DNA of 33,119 nucleotides from Chloroflexota bacterium (GTDB lineage: Bacteria > Chloroflexota > Anaerolineae > UBA4142), in contig JAMCQI010000010.1 in assembly GCA_023381515.1 (NCBI GenBank), positions 1 to 33,119 on the forward strand, given 5' to 3'. Made by a program: the position numbers and the translations under genes. A model generated the notes under the pieces. It saw nothing but the letters and a program-made list of their open reading frames with translations. It had not been told where the DNA came from and searched no databases. Each line of letters starts with the position of its first letter. Within the stretch, counting starts at the first letter, position 1. Positions 17,186 through 27,146 of this stretch are shown in pieces.

Positions 17186-20100
17186 ATGCCCCGCATCTTC
17201 GATAACATCGAGCAGCACTTGCGCCCCGCGCTGCAAGAGACCCTCAAGGTCTCCGAGCGCGCTGATTTCTGCGTTGGATACTTTAACCTCCGCGGCTGGA
17301 AGGAACTGGACTCGTACATTGAAGACTGGTCCGGGGGCGAGGGGCACCGCTGCCGGCTGCTCGTCGGCATGCAGCGGCTGCCTCAGGAAGAAATGCGAGC
17401 GGCGTTTGGCCTCGCCCCCGACGAGGGCATCGACAACCAGACCGCTCTGCGCCTCAAGAAAAAGGTCGCCGAAGAATTCTGTGAGCAGCTTACAATCGGC
17501 GCACCCACCAACGCAGACGAAGCGGGACTGCGCCGTCTCGCCGCGCAGATCCGAGCCAAGCGCGTCGTCGTCAAGCTGTTCCTGCGCCATCCGCTCCATG
17601 CCAAGCTCTACCTTCTCTTCCGCCCCGACCCAATCAACCCGATCGTCGGTTATCTGGGGAGCAGCAACCTGACTCTGGCAGGTCTTTCCCACCAAGGTGA
17701 GCTCAACGTCGATGTTCTCGATTGCGATGCCGCGGCCAAACTTTCCCGGTGGTTTGACGACCGCTGGGCGGACCGTCGGTGCGTGGATATTTCCGAGGAG
17801 CTCGCGACGATCATCGAGGAGAGTTGGGCGCGTGAGGTTCCAATTCCCCCTTACCACATCTACATCGACATGGCCTACCATCTGTCCCAGGAGGCACGCA
17901 CCGGTCTTGCCGAGTTTAGTATACCCTCTCGGTTCGATCGCGAGCTCTTTGATTTTCAAAAAGCCGCGGTCAAGATCGCTGCGCACCATCTGAACAAGCG
18001 CGATGGAGTGCTCATCGGGGATGTCGTGGGGCTCGGCAAAACGCTGATGGCGAGCGCCGTCGCGGCCATCATGGAGAACGACCAGTTCATGGAGACGCTG
18101 ATCATCTGCCCCAAGAACTTGGTCAAAATGTGGGAAGATTATCGCATGCGCTACGGCCTCCGCGCGACCGTCAGGTCGCTGACCGACGTCCAGAAGGTGC
18201 TCCCCCATCTCCCCCGCCATCGGCTGCTCATCATCGATGAGAGCCACAACCTCCGGAACCGAGACGGCAAGCGCTACAAGGCGATACAGGCGTATATTGA
18301 AAAGAACGAGTGCAAGGTTGTCATGCTCACAGCCACGCCGTACAACAAGACATACCTCGACCTTTCCAACCAACTCCGCCTTTTTGTCCCCGAGACCAAG
18401 GACCTTGGCATCCGCCCCGAGCGCCTCCTTGCAAAGATGACCGAGACAGAGTTCATGCGCGTGCACCAATGCGGCCCGCGCACCCTTGCCGCCTTCGAGT
18501 TCAGCGATTCCCCAGACGATTGGCGCGAGCTCATGCGCCTCTACCTGGTGCGCCGCACACGCAGCTTCATTCTGGACAACTATGGGCAGACGGATGAGAA
18601 CGGGCGCAAGTATCTCACGTTCTCCGACGGGCGGCTCTCTTACTTCCCCGTCCGCATACCCAAAAGGGTCCCCTTCGACATCGACGATGCCAATCCCGAG
18701 GACCAGTACGCGCGGATGTACGCGGAGGATGTCATAGATACTATAAATGATCTGCGACTGCCCCGCTACGGATTGGGGAACTACGCAGACTCGCCCAGCA
18801 TCGATCCCACCGCGGTCGAAGCCGCCGTCTTGGACGACCTGTGCCGAGCGGGCAAGCGACTTATGGGTTTTTGCCGCACGAATCTGTTCAAACGTCTTGA
18901 AAGCAGCGGGTCAGCCTTCCTGCAATCCCTCGAGCGCCATATCCTACGCAACTATATCTATCTGCATGCAATTGAAAACGACGTGCCAATTCCGCTTGGG
19001 GCCCAGGGAGCCGAGTTACTCGACGCCCGCGTAAACGACGGCGACGAGAACGACCGTGGTCAGGACGATCTCTTTGATGAGGATGAGGGTGAGGACCGGG
19101 CAGCGCCGGCCATCAACAACCTCAGGAAAGAACGCGATTTCCAGGCACGCGCATCAGAGATCTATGCTGAATACTCTACCTCGTACCAGAAGCGCTTCAA
19201 GTGGTTGCGCCCTGGCCTCTTCGACGCGGACCTCGCCAAGGACCTCCGTCACGACGCGAGAGACCTTTTACAGGTCCTCAAGAAATGCGGCCCTTGGGAT
19301 CCCGCGGCCGATACGAAGCTAAGCGCGCTGCACAACCTCCTGACCAGAAAACACCCGACCGAAAAGGTGCTCGTCTTTAGTCAGTTCGCGGACACGGTCA
19401 ATTACCTTGAGGCGCACCTCAAGGCAATGGGCGTGGTGAACCTTGAAGGTGCAACCGGCGACACGGCCGACCCGACCGAGTTGGCGTGGCGGTTTAGCCC
19501 GGTGAGCAACGACAAGCGTGACCGGATCACCCCGGCTGGGGAACTCCGTGTTTTGGTCTCCACGGACGTTCTCAGCGAGGGCCAAAACCTCCAGGACTGC
19601 AATATTGTCGTCAACTATGACCTGCCCTGGGCCATCATCCGCCTGATTCAGCGCGTCGGCCGCGTCGACCGTATCGGGCAGACCGCCGAGAATATCCTCT
19701 GCTATTCCTTCCTGCCCGCTGAGGGGGTTGAGCGCATTATCCGCCTGCGCACGCGCGTGCGCCAACGTCTTCAAGAGAATGCCGAAGTCGTCGGAACCGA
19801 CGAGATGTTCTTTGAAGATGATCGGAACGATCGAGCCGTCCTCGATCTCTACAATGAAAAAGCCGGTATCCTCGACGGTGACGCAGACACCGAAGTTGAC
19901 CTGGCGTCGTACGCCTACCAGATTTGGAAAAACGCCACAGACGCAGATCCCTCTCTCTCGGACATTATTGCAAAGCTGCCTCTCATCGCGTACTCTGCGC
20001 GATCCCACACGCCCACCGCCCAAGCGCCCGAGGGCGTCCTCCTATACCTCCGAACCGCAGAAGGCAACGACGCGCTCGCGTGGATGAACAAGGACGGCAA

Positions 20101-20554
20101 TAGCGTCACGGAATCACAATATGCCATCTTAAGAGCAGCAGAATGCCAGCCCGATACACCCGCCGTTCCGAGGGATCCAGTCCACCACGAACTTGTCAAA
20201 CAGGGTGTTGAGATGATTGTGCGTGACGAAAAGACCGTCGGAGGCCAGTTGGGGCGACCATCCGGTGCCCGCTTCCGGACCTACGAGCGTCTCAAGCGCT
20301 ATTCCGACGAGGTCAAGGGCACCTTGTTCGCGACGCAGGAATTGAATAAAGCAATTGAGGAGATCTATCGCTACCCTCTGAGGCCCACGGCAGTGGAAAC
20401 ACTGAACAGGCAACTGCGGAGCGGGGCGTCCGACGAACGCTTGGCAGAGATCGTGGTTGGCCTGCGCGATGAGGACCGCCTGTGCATCGTGGAGGAGGAG
20501 GCTCAGACCCGGGAACCGCAGATCATCTGCTCGCTGGGGCTGCGTCAGGTATAG
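17186..20554 (+). CDS. PLD-nuclease / SNF2-type helicase fusion
   Basis: A 1122-aa protein, probably the DNA-translocating nuclease of a restriction or defence system. Residues 1-200 are a phospholipase-D-like nuclease domain with one HKD half-site: His138-x-Lys140 in HPLHAKLYLLF, then GSSNLT (159-163) and Glu172. Single HKD nucleases work as dimers. Residues 250-900 form an SF2/SNF2 helicase: a Q-like FDFQKAAVKIA, Walker A GDVVGLGKT (Lys285), DESH box (351-354), ATPYNKTYLDLSN (motif III region), then a C-terminal lobe with VLVFSQFADTVNYLE, VLVSTDVLSEGQNLQ and QRVGRVDRIGQ. The last 200 residues are unassigned and may contact the partner or DNA. The ATG follows TGGAGGGT. PLD and SNF2 functions occur as separate proteins (DrmC, DrmD) in DISARM; here they are fused. 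Confidence 0.93.
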   Translation: MPRIFDNIEQHLRPALQETLKVSERADFCVGYFNLRGWKELDSYIEDWSGGEGHRCRLLVGMQRLPQEEMRAAFGLAPDEGIDNQTALRLKKKVAEEFCEQLTIGAPTNADEAGLRRLAAQIRAKRVVVKLFLRHPLHAKLYLLFRPDPINPIVGYLGSSNLTLAGLSHQGELNVDVLDCDAAAKLSRWFDDRWADRRCVDISEELATIIEESWAREVPIPPYHIYIDMAYHLSQEARTGLAEFSIPSRFDRELFDFQKAAVKIAAHHLNKRDGVLIGDVVGLGKTLMASAVAAIMENDQFMETLIICPKNLVKMWEDYRMRYGLRATVRSLTDVQKVLPHLPRHRLLIIDESHNLRNRDGKRYKAIQAYIEKNECKVVMLTATPYNKTYLDLSNQLRLFVPETKDLGIRPERLLAKMTETEFMRVHQCGPRTLAAFEFSDSPDDWRELMRLYLVRRTRSFILDNYGQTDENGRKYLTFSDGRLSYFPVRIPKRVPFDIDDANPEDQYARMYAEDVIDTINDLRLPRYGLGNYADSPSIDPTAVEAAVLDDLCRAGKRLMGFCRTNLFKRLESSGSAFLQSLERHILRNYIYLHAIENDVPIPLGAQGAELLDARVNDGDENDRGQDDLFDEDEGEDRAAPAINNLRKERDFQARASEIYAEYSTSYQKRFKWLRPGLFDADLAKDLRHDARDLLQVLKKCGPWDPAADTKLSALHNLLTRKHPTEKVLVFSQFADTVNYLEAHLKAMGVVNLEGATGDTADPTELAWRFSPVSNDKRDRITPAGELRVLVSTDVLSEGQNLQDCNIVVNYDLPWAIIRLIQRVGRVDRIGQTAENILCYSFLPAEGVERIIRLRTRVRQRLQENAEVVGTDEMFFEDDRNDRAVLDLYNEKAGILDGDADTEVDLASYAYQIWKNATDADPSLSDIIAKLPLIAYSARSHTPTAQAPEGVLLYLRTAEGNDALAWMNKDGNSVTESQYAILRAAECQPDTPAVPRDPVHHELVKQGVEMIVRDEKTVGGQLGRPSGARFRTYERLKRYSDEVKGTLFATQELNKAIEEIYRYPLRPTAVETLNRQLRSGASDERLAEIVVGLRDEDRLCIVEEEAQTREPQIICSLGLRQV

Positions 20555-20604
20555 AGTGCGCTCTTGGTTCTGTCAAGATACCAGATTAAGCCGGAGTTGA
20601 AAGC

Positions 20605-23600
20605 ATGCTTCTGAACGCTGCGCGCGTCCGCAATTACCTTAAAGACAATGATTTCAGAGGCCTGTTCATCGAGGAGCTCGGTTGGGACCACTGCAAAACA
20701 GATTTACAGATCACTGTGGACGGCCGAATCTTCCCTCTGTTTGGTCTAGCCGAAAAGCGCGGGATGGTCGCCTTCACATGCGATCTGCCTTCGGACGGCT
20801 GTTTCCCCGACTATGCTACGCGCCGCAAGATTGAGACGCAGGTCGCCAAATCCGTGCGCGAGCATCTGATCATCTACGTTGATCCCACACACGGAACCCA
20901 AGTCTGGCAGTGGGTCAAGCGCGAGCCCGGGAAACCCATCGCCTGTCGCGAACACATTCACTACCGCGCTCAATCCGGCGACCTTCTGATCCAAAAGCTC
21001 CAGACGATTTCCTTCAGCCTTGACGAAGAGGGGCAGATTACGCTCCCTGACGTTCTCGGCAAGGTGGCAAAAGGCTTTGACGTCGAGCACGTAACCAAGC
21101 ACTTTTATGATCGCTTCAAGATAGAGCACGCAGCGTTCACGAAATTCGTGCGAGGCATTCCCGACGGGCACATGCAGCGCTGGTATGTGTCGGTCATGCT
21201 TAACCGCTTGATGTTCATCTACTTTGTCCAGAAAAAGGGCTTTCTCGACGGCGACCCCAACTACCTCCGCACCAAGCTCGCTGCAACCAAAGCTCATGGC
21301 AAGGATCGGTACTATCGCGAGTTCCTATGTCCGCTCTTCTTTGAAGGATTTGCCAGGCAAGAGACCGATCGATCGCCCGAGGCCAAAGCGCTCCTGGGCA
21401 AGGTGCCCTACCTAAACGGCGGCCTCTTCCTCCGTCATCAAGTAGAAGAGCAGTACGGAAACGCCATAGAAATCCCCGATGCAGCCTTTGAAAAGATCTA
21501 TCGATTCTTCGAAGAGTATCAATGGCACCTGGACGAGCGCCCCCTGCGCACGGGCAACGAGATCAACCCTGATGTTTTGGGCTACATCTTCGAGAAGTAC
21601 ATCAACGCGGTTCAGCCCGGCGAGCAAAAGGCGAAAGGCGCATACTACACTCAGGAGGATATCACCGGATACATCAGCCAGAACACCATCATCCCGTTCC
21701 TCTTCGACGCCGCGCGCAACAAGTGCAAAACTGCTTTTGAGGGTGCGCAGTCCGTTTGGCGGCTTCTGCAGTCCGACCCCGATCGCTACATCTACGCCCC
21801 GGTTAAGCATGGGGCCGCACTGCCCTTGCCCCCCGCGATTGCCGTCGGGCTCGACGACGTATCGAAACGAACCGAATGGAACAAATCTGCGCCGTCGGAT
21901 TTCGCGCTCCCCACAGAGATTTGGCGAGAGATGGTTGCGCGGCGCAAGCGCTATGAAGAGGTTCGGGCGAAGCTCGCGAACGGAGAAATAAGGGACGTCA
22001 ACGACTTAATCACCTACAACCTCGACATCCGGCAATTCGCCTTGGACGTGATCGAAAACTCCGAGGGGCCAGAGTTGCTCCGCGCCTTCTGGCATGCCAT
22101 TGAAAAGGTGACCGTGCTCGACCCGACGGTGGGGTCAGGGGCCTTCCTTTTCGCCGCGCTCAACGTCCTCGAGCCTCTGTACAGCGCTTGCCTCGACCGA
22201 ATGCGCGGGTTCCTGGATGACCTCGAGCGCTCTGGTGAAAAACACCGCCCCGAAAAGTATGCAGACCTTCGCGCCATTCTCGAACGAATCGCAGACCGCC
22301 ACAAGGAGCGGTATTTTGTGCTCAAGTCGATCATACTCAACAATCTCTACGGCGTTGACATCATGGCCGAGGCGACCGAGATCTGTAAGCTGCGCCTTTT
22401 CCTGAAGCTAGTCGCGCAGGTGGACACCGCAGACAGAATCGAGCCGCTTCCCGATATTGACTTTAACATCCGGTCGGGCAACTCCCTTGTCGGGTTCGCC
22501 ACATATGACGAAGTGAAAAAGGCCGTGCTCGGCGACAGGCAGGCGAAGATGGACCTGGCCGACGACATGCAGAGCATTGACGAGAGCGCTGAGAATGCCG
22601 ACCATGCCTTCTCCAGGTTTCGGGAAATGCAGATGCTGCGCGGCATGCAGCCGGAAGAGTTCGCGGCTGCCAAGCACGAGTTAAGGGAGAGACTGGTCAA
22701 GTTGGAAGCCCAGCTCAACCGATACCTGGCCACGCAATACGGCAGGGACCCCAATAAAGAGGCCGCGTACGCTTCGTGGCTCGAATCTCACATGCCGTTC
22801 CACTGGTTCGTTGAGTTCTATGGTATCCTAAAGCGAGGCGGCTTCGATGTGATCATCGGGAACCCGCCCTACGTAGAATACAACTCCGTGAAGAAGAACT
22901 ATGCGGTGAAAGACCCTGATCTGCTAGCCGGCGGGAACCTCCATTCCATGATCACCGCAAGGTGCCTGCGGCTAAGCAAACAGACCGCATACATCTCCAT
23001 GATTGTACCGATTGCTCTCGGGAGCACAGACCGGATGGCTGAGATTCGGCACCCCTTGTCGAACGAGGCAACCATCTGGCTGAGCAACTACGCAATTCGC
23101 CCGGCGAAACTATTCGTTGGAGCGGAACAAAGGCTCTCAATCTTCATAGCCTCTCGCAAATTCAACGGGAGGATTTTCACCACAAAATACATGAAGTGGA
23201 ATTCTGGGGAACGTGACTGCCTATTCCAGCGGCTTGATTATTCAGAGTGGGCACGAATCGCAACACTGAGAGACGTATGGCCCAAGCTCGGGTCTGCCGT
23301 CGCGCAGAGTGTCCTTGAAAAAGTCACCCGGCAGGACGTTGCGCTGGCACAATGTTTGGGCGCTAGCCAATCAAGCACTTTGTACCACAAGAACACTGGC
23401 ATCGGCTACTTCGTGGTCGTTACGAGGACACCCCCAGAATGCTTTATAAACGGGAAGAGGACGCCCAGCTCACGGGAGACACCGCTGGTGGTCAAGACGC
23501 CAGCGCTTGCTTCAGTCGTGCACTGCATCCTCAGTAGCTCTCTTTTCTTCCTAGTATACCAACAGCTGAGCAATTGCCGTGACCTCAACCCCTCGGATAT

Positions 23601-23898
23601 TCGGACCTTCCGCGCTCCCAGCACCCTCCTAAACGAAGCGGCTCTCCTCCCCCTGTCCCTCCGGATGCAAAAGAGCCTGATTGAAAACTCCTGGCTTCAA
23701 GTGCGGCACCAGCGGCAAACAGGGGAGGTGAGAATCCAGTCATTTACGCCATCCCTTTCAAAGCCAATAACCGATGAGGTAGATCGGCTCCTGGCCAAGC
23801 ACTACGGCCTCAACAGCGAGGAGTTGGATTTCGTTATCAACTACGATATCAAGTACCGTGTGGGGACTGACTCGGCAGAGGACGAAGACTCGGACTGA
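20605..23898 (+). CDS. Large N6-adenine DNA methyltransferase (Eco57I/PglX-type)
   Basis: A 1097-aa class I methyltransferase of the type IIG/PglX group. Motif I is DPTVGSGAFL (Asp506) and motif IV is NPPY (753-756), the signature of N6-adenine enzymes. Between them LNNLYGVDIMAEATEICKLR is the conserved motif II/III region. The upstream helical section KGAYYTQEDITGYISQNTI is typical of this group. Residues 1-150 (FIEELGWDHC, EHLIIYVD, QVWQWVKRE) resemble the N-terminal part of Eco57I-like restriction-methylases and might be a nuclease or its remnant; I cannot assign catalytic residues with confidence. The region after about 780 should hold target recognition. It lies 50 nt after the PLD/SNF2 gene and would mark host DNA against it. 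The ATG follows GGAG. Confidence 0.93.
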   Translation: MLLNAARVRNYLKDNDFRGLFIEELGWDHCKTDLQITVDGRIFPLFGLAEKRGMVAFTCDLPSDGCFPDYATRRKIETQVAKSVREHLIIYVDPTHGTQVWQWVKREPGKPIACREHIHYRAQSGDLLIQKLQTISFSLDEEGQITLPDVLGKVAKGFDVEHVTKHFYDRFKIEHAAFTKFVRGIPDGHMQRWYVSVMLNRLMFIYFVQKKGFLDGDPNYLRTKLAATKAHGKDRYYREFLCPLFFEGFARQETDRSPEAKALLGKVPYLNGGLFLRHQVEEQYGNAIEIPDAAFEKIYRFFEEYQWHLDERPLRTGNEINPDVLGYIFEKYINAVQPGEQKAKGAYYTQEDITGYISQNTIIPFLFDAARNKCKTAFEGAQSVWRLLQSDPDRYIYAPVKHGAALPLPPAIAVGLDDVSKRTEWNKSAPSDFALPTEIWREMVARRKRYEEVRAKLANGEIRDVNDLITYNLDIRQFALDVIENSEGPELLRAFWHAIEKVTVLDPTVGSGAFLFAALNVLEPLYSACLDRMRGFLDDLERSGEKHRPEKYADLRAILERIADRHKERYFVLKSIILNNLYGVDIMAEATEICKLRLFLKLVAQVDTADRIEPLPDIDFNIRSGNSLVGFATYDEVKKAVLGDRQAKMDLADDMQSIDESAENADHAFSRFREMQMLRGMQPEEFAAAKHELRERLVKLEAQLNRYLATQYGRDPNKEAAYASWLESHMPFHWFVEFYGILKRGGFDVIIGNPPYVEYNSVKKNYAVKDPDLLAGGNLHSMITARCLRLSKQTAYISMIVPIALGSTDRMAEIRHPLSNEATIWLSNYAIRPAKLFVGAEQRLSIFIASRKFNGRIFTTKYMKWNSGERDCLFQRLDYSEWARIATLRDVWPKLGSAVAQSVLEKVTRQDVALAQCLGASQSSTLYHKNTGIGYFVVVTRTPPECFINGKRTPSSRETPLVVKTPALASVVHCILSSSLFFLVYQQLSNCRDLNPSDIRTFRAPSTLLNEAALLPLSLRMQKSLIENSWLQVRHQRQTGEVRIQSFTPSLSKPITDEVDRLLAKHYGLNSEELDFVINYDIKYRVGTDSAEDEDSD

Positions 23899-23957
23899 TA
23901 CGGTTGGCAACGCCCGGCCCCAGCCTCCCCACAGCCACGTCCCGCGGACAACACCTG

Positions 23958-26453
23958 ATGACCCCAGATGCCCACCCTGAGTACGTCACCGAAACAGAAT
24001 ATCTCGATCGCACGATCAAGGCAATTGACAACCGGATCGCCAAGCTCACGAAAAGCCATGGCTCGGCTGCCGACGAGGACACGGAGGAATGCCTGCTCAC
24101 GATCTTTAGCACAGACGTGAAAAGACTCCGCGAGGTCCGCCCCTCGCCTTACTTTGCCAGAATTGACTTTTGCGAGGCCGGCCGCGAAGAACTCGAAAAG
24201 TACTACATCGGCAAGGTCGGTGTTCCCGGCCCCGGCACGTTCGGGGTCCTGGTGGTAGATTGGCGAGCGCCCATTTGCACCATGTTCTTTGGCAAGATGA
24301 CGGATAACGCATCCTTCAGGGGTCCCGGAAGCGTGCTGACGGGCGACATCCTCTTGCGCCGCCGGTATGAGATCAAAAACTCTTCTCTTGAGAGGATCAT
24401 CGACGAATACGACCATCGGCCGCAAACAACCCCGGAAGAGAAGGCGGCCTTCCGCGAGGACCAATACCTGCAGGAAGCGCTCTCTCGCAAGCGTGCGGCG
24501 GAGCTTGACGAGATCACAGCTACAATTCAGTCGGAGCAAGATACGCTGATTCGCGCCCCGGCCGATGAGGTTCTGCTCATCCAGGGAGTTGCCGGGAGCG
24601 GCAAGACATCCGTAGCCCTGCAGCGGCTTGCATACTTGCTCTACCCCGGCCTCAAAACCGGCATGCGGCCTGATCGAATCGCCGTTTTCGCGCCGAACCA
24701 TCTCTTCCTTTCCTATATAGGAAAGGTTCTCCCAAATCTGAGTGTTGACGGCATTCGCCAAACCACCTTTGAGGATTGGGCCCTCCGCCAGATGGGCCTT
24801 GCCTCCTACAAAGTTGACAACGACTACCTCGAGGAGCTCTACGACCCGCTCACGCTCCCTTCAGCCCGGGCAAACCTCGTGATTCGCAATAGCGTGAAAG
24901 GCTCGCTGCGCATGGCAATCGTGCTGGAGCGCTATGTGGAGCAGAGGCGGGCCGCCTTCAATCCCCCCGACCAGGGACTGGTGTATTCTGACGTAGGTCC
25001 ACTGAGCGTGCGGATCGAGATCGGTCGCCAGGCAATGCTCGAAATCCACGCCCAGACGAGCAGTTCACCCCTGAACGTGCATCGCCTCCGCGTCGTCAAC
25101 CGAATCCACGAGCTATTAGAGCAGCGATACAAAGACGCTGTAAAGGCATTCAACCCCGAGGAGCCCGATCCGAAGCTGGTGGAGCAAATCGAGCGCACAA
25201 GATCGCAGATGGAGGGCATGCAAGCGCTGGCTGAAGAGTTGTCCGCCATGTGGCCTCGCCGCGTCGCGTACAAAGAGCCCCCTGATTTGGCGCAGATGCG
25301 CGACAATCTGGCCAGAGGTGTGCTCGGGCTCAAACAGGCGATCAAGAGGCTGGAGCAGGAGCAGACCACCAGCACCGCGGACCGGCGCCTCCTTCGGACA
25401 CGCGCCCTCAATTCGCAAGAGATGAAAGAAACGATGGACCAGCTCTTGCGCCAAATCAAGAAAGACATATCGGGGATCTGGCCTGCCTTGCCCGGAGAGC
25501 AGGATTATTACCGTCTCCTCTCCACTCCGGAGCTCTTGCGTGGCTCCGGCGACGATCTTCTCACTGAGGAAGAGATCACTGCACTGGCATCCTCCCAGCG
25601 ACCTCCCAAAGAACACATCCGGGTCGAAGATATCCCGCCTCTCTACCATTTTCATTCTCTGCTCTTGGGTCACACCGGGCAGGAGCGCTTCCATCACATG
25701 GTGATCGACGAGGCGCAGGATCTATCTCCGCTTCAATTTCGGATTCTGCATGACTTTGCCCAGTCGGCCACCGTCTTGGGCGACCTCGCGCAAGGGGTCC
25801 AAGGTTCGCGGGCGATCCAGTCGTGGGATGACGTCAAACAGATCTTTTCGGACCGGCCGGTAGAGTACGCCGAGATTCCATGCAGCTATCGCTCCACCTT
25901 TGAGATAACGACTGTTGCCAATGATGTCATGAATACAAACCACCTCGCACCATACCTGCCCGCCCAGCCTTTTCATCGGCACGGCCCCCCGCCCGAGTTG
26001 GTACAGGAATCGGACACGGGCTCGATGTTCGCGGCCATTGCACAGACAATTCACGAGGTAGCCAAGGAAGACTTCAAGTCCATCGCCGTCATCGGAAAAA
26101 CCCTTCGGCACTGCAGGAATATCGCGGCCGACCTCCGCAAACAGAAAATTCCAAACGTCAAGCTCGTTGACTCGACTGGTTCGGATTACCAAACGGGCAT
26201 CGTCGTGATTCCGGCCTACTTGGCGAAAGGCATAGAGTTCGACGTTGCCCTCGTGGTGGGTGTTGACGCCTACACCTACACCTCAAGCCCGGAGGACCTC
26301 CATCTGTTGTACGTAGCGATGACGCGGCCCCTGCACAGGCTCTCCCTGTTCTACGTGGGTCCGCTGACACCCCTGCTCGCGCCCCTTGAACAACGTGCCC
26401 CTGAAGAGGGTCAGCAAGGGCAACACATGATCGAAAGCTCGGAGCACCGTTGA
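23958..26453 (+). CDS. HelD-like SF1 helicase (UvrD/Rep superfamily)
   Basis: An 831-aa protein with the layout of bacterial HelD, an ATPase that works on RNA polymerase. The N-terminal helical region (TEYLDRTIKAIDNRIAKL) and the segment PYFARIDF ... YYIGKVGV ... VDWRAPICTMFF are diagnostic for HelD. Walker A is QGVAGSGKTSVALQRLAYL (Lys216), Walker B is VIDEAQDLSPLQF, and late helicase motifs include IPCSYRSTFEI and LLYVAMTRPLHRLSLF. A TTG at 23904 is in frame 6 nt after the methyltransferase stop; I prefer the ATG at 23958 because the extra residues look non-native, but neither has a strong ribosome site. A HelD relative inside a restriction-like operon is unusual: it may process transcription complexes, or have been recruited as a DNA helicase. 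Confidence 0.88.
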   Translation: MTPDAHPEYVTETEYLDRTIKAIDNRIAKLTKSHGSAADEDTEECLLTIFSTDVKRLREVRPSPYFARIDFCEAGREELEKYYIGKVGVPGPGTFGVLVVDWRAPICTMFFGKMTDNASFRGPGSVLTGDILLRRRYEIKNSSLERIIDEYDHRPQTTPEEKAAFREDQYLQEALSRKRAAELDEITATIQSEQDTLIRAPADEVLLIQGVAGSGKTSVALQRLAYLLYPGLKTGMRPDRIAVFAPNHLFLSYIGKVLPNLSVDGIRQTTFEDWALRQMGLASYKVDNDYLEELYDPLTLPSARANLVIRNSVKGSLRMAIVLERYVEQRRAAFNPPDQGLVYSDVGPLSVRIEIGRQAMLEIHAQTSSSPLNVHRLRVVNRIHELLEQRYKDAVKAFNPEEPDPKLVEQIERTRSQMEGMQALAEELSAMWPRRVAYKEPPDLAQMRDNLARGVLGLKQAIKRLEQEQTTSTADRRLLRTRALNSQEMKETMDQLLRQIKKDISGIWPALPGEQDYYRLLSTPELLRGSGDDLLTEEEITALASSQRPPKEHIRVEDIPPLYHFHSLLLGHTGQERFHHMVIDEAQDLSPLQFRILHDFAQSATVLGDLAQGVQGSRAIQSWDDVKQIFSDRPVEYAEIPCSYRSTFEITTVANDVMNTNHLAPYLPAQPFHRHGPPPELVQESDTGSMFAAIAQTIHEVAKEDFKSIAVIGKTLRHCRNIAADLRKQKIPNVKLVDSTGSDYQTGIVVIPAYLAKGIEFDVALVVGVDAYTYTSSPEDLHLLYVAMTRPLHRLSLFYVGPLTPLLAPLEQRAPEEGQQGQHMIESSEHR

Positions 26454-26461
26454 GAAACGCC

Positions 26462-27133
26462 ATGCCGACAACTTGCATCGATGCCCACCATCCCTGCTTC
26501 CCTCATTCTCTTTTACACTTTCTTGGCCCGCGCGCCCCTCAATCCATAAGCGCGATCGGCAACCCGCACCTGCTGAAATCAAAATCCTTGGCCCTCTTCA
26601 GCTCCGTCCGCTGCCCGGGGAACCTGATCTTGCACACCTACGATCTGGCCCAGGCCCTTCGCGACAGTGGGGTAGCCGTTATTGCGGGCTTCCATTCCCC
26701 TATGGAGCAGGAGTGCCTCCGGCTCCTGCTGCGAGGCAAGCAGCCTGTGATCCTCTGTCCCGCGCGCGCTATTGACGGCATGAGGGTGCCGTCCGACCTG
26801 AGAGTGCCGATCGAAGAGGGTCGCCTCCTAGTCCTTTCGCCGTTTTCAGGCAAGCACAAGCGGTTGTCCAGCGTGCTCGCGCCCGAGCGCAATCGGTTCG
26901 TCGCGGCGCTTGCAGATAAAGTCCTCGCCATCCACGCCGAGCCGGGCGGCAAGGTCGAGCAATTATGCCGCGAGGTTACCGGGTGGGGCAAACCGCTGTA
27001 CACGCTCGCCGACGATGCCAACGCAAACTTGGTCGCGCTCGGGGCGAGGGCGATCAGCGTAGGGGATGCGCCACGGTTGCTCAGCCGGGGACCGGATGTT
27101 GCGGACCACCAAGCAGAAAGCTACCAACCATAA
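26462..27133 (+). CDS. DprA/Smf-like (SLOG superfamily) Rossmann-fold protein
   Basis: A 223-aa protein whose residues 30-185 follow the DprA pattern: ISAIGNPHLLKS, then SLALFSSVRCPGN in place of the AIVGSR strand, ALRDSGVAVIAGFHSPMEQECLR in place of VSGLAxGID, QPVILCPARAID, LLVLSPF, and PERNRFVAALAD, the conserved RN-R segment. HAEPGGKVEQLC matches the next strand. True DprA loads RecA on single-stranded DNA during natural transformation; here the protein lacks the usual extra domains and sits between two helicase genes. It may bind DNA ends, single strands or a nucleotide signal, as other SLOG proteins in defence loci are thought to do. A TTG at 26450 overlapping the helD-like stop is an alternative start. 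Confidence 0.75.
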   Translation: MPTTCIDAHHPCFPHSLLHFLGPRAPQSISAIGNPHLLKSKSLALFSSVRCPGNLILHTYDLAQALRDSGVAVIAGFHSPMEQECLRLLLRGKQPVILCPARAIDGMRVPSDLRVPIEEGRLLVLSPFSGKHKRLSSVLAPERNRFVAALADKVLAIHAEPGGKVEQLCREVTGWGKPLYTLADDANANLVALGARAISVGDAPRLLSRGPDVADHQAESYQP

Positions 27134-27146
27134 GCTGGAGACTCGA

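Noticed and set aside
16766..18469. 567-aa minus-strand frame
   Set aside because: It is antisense to the promoter, leader and PLD/SNF2 gene and shows no domain.
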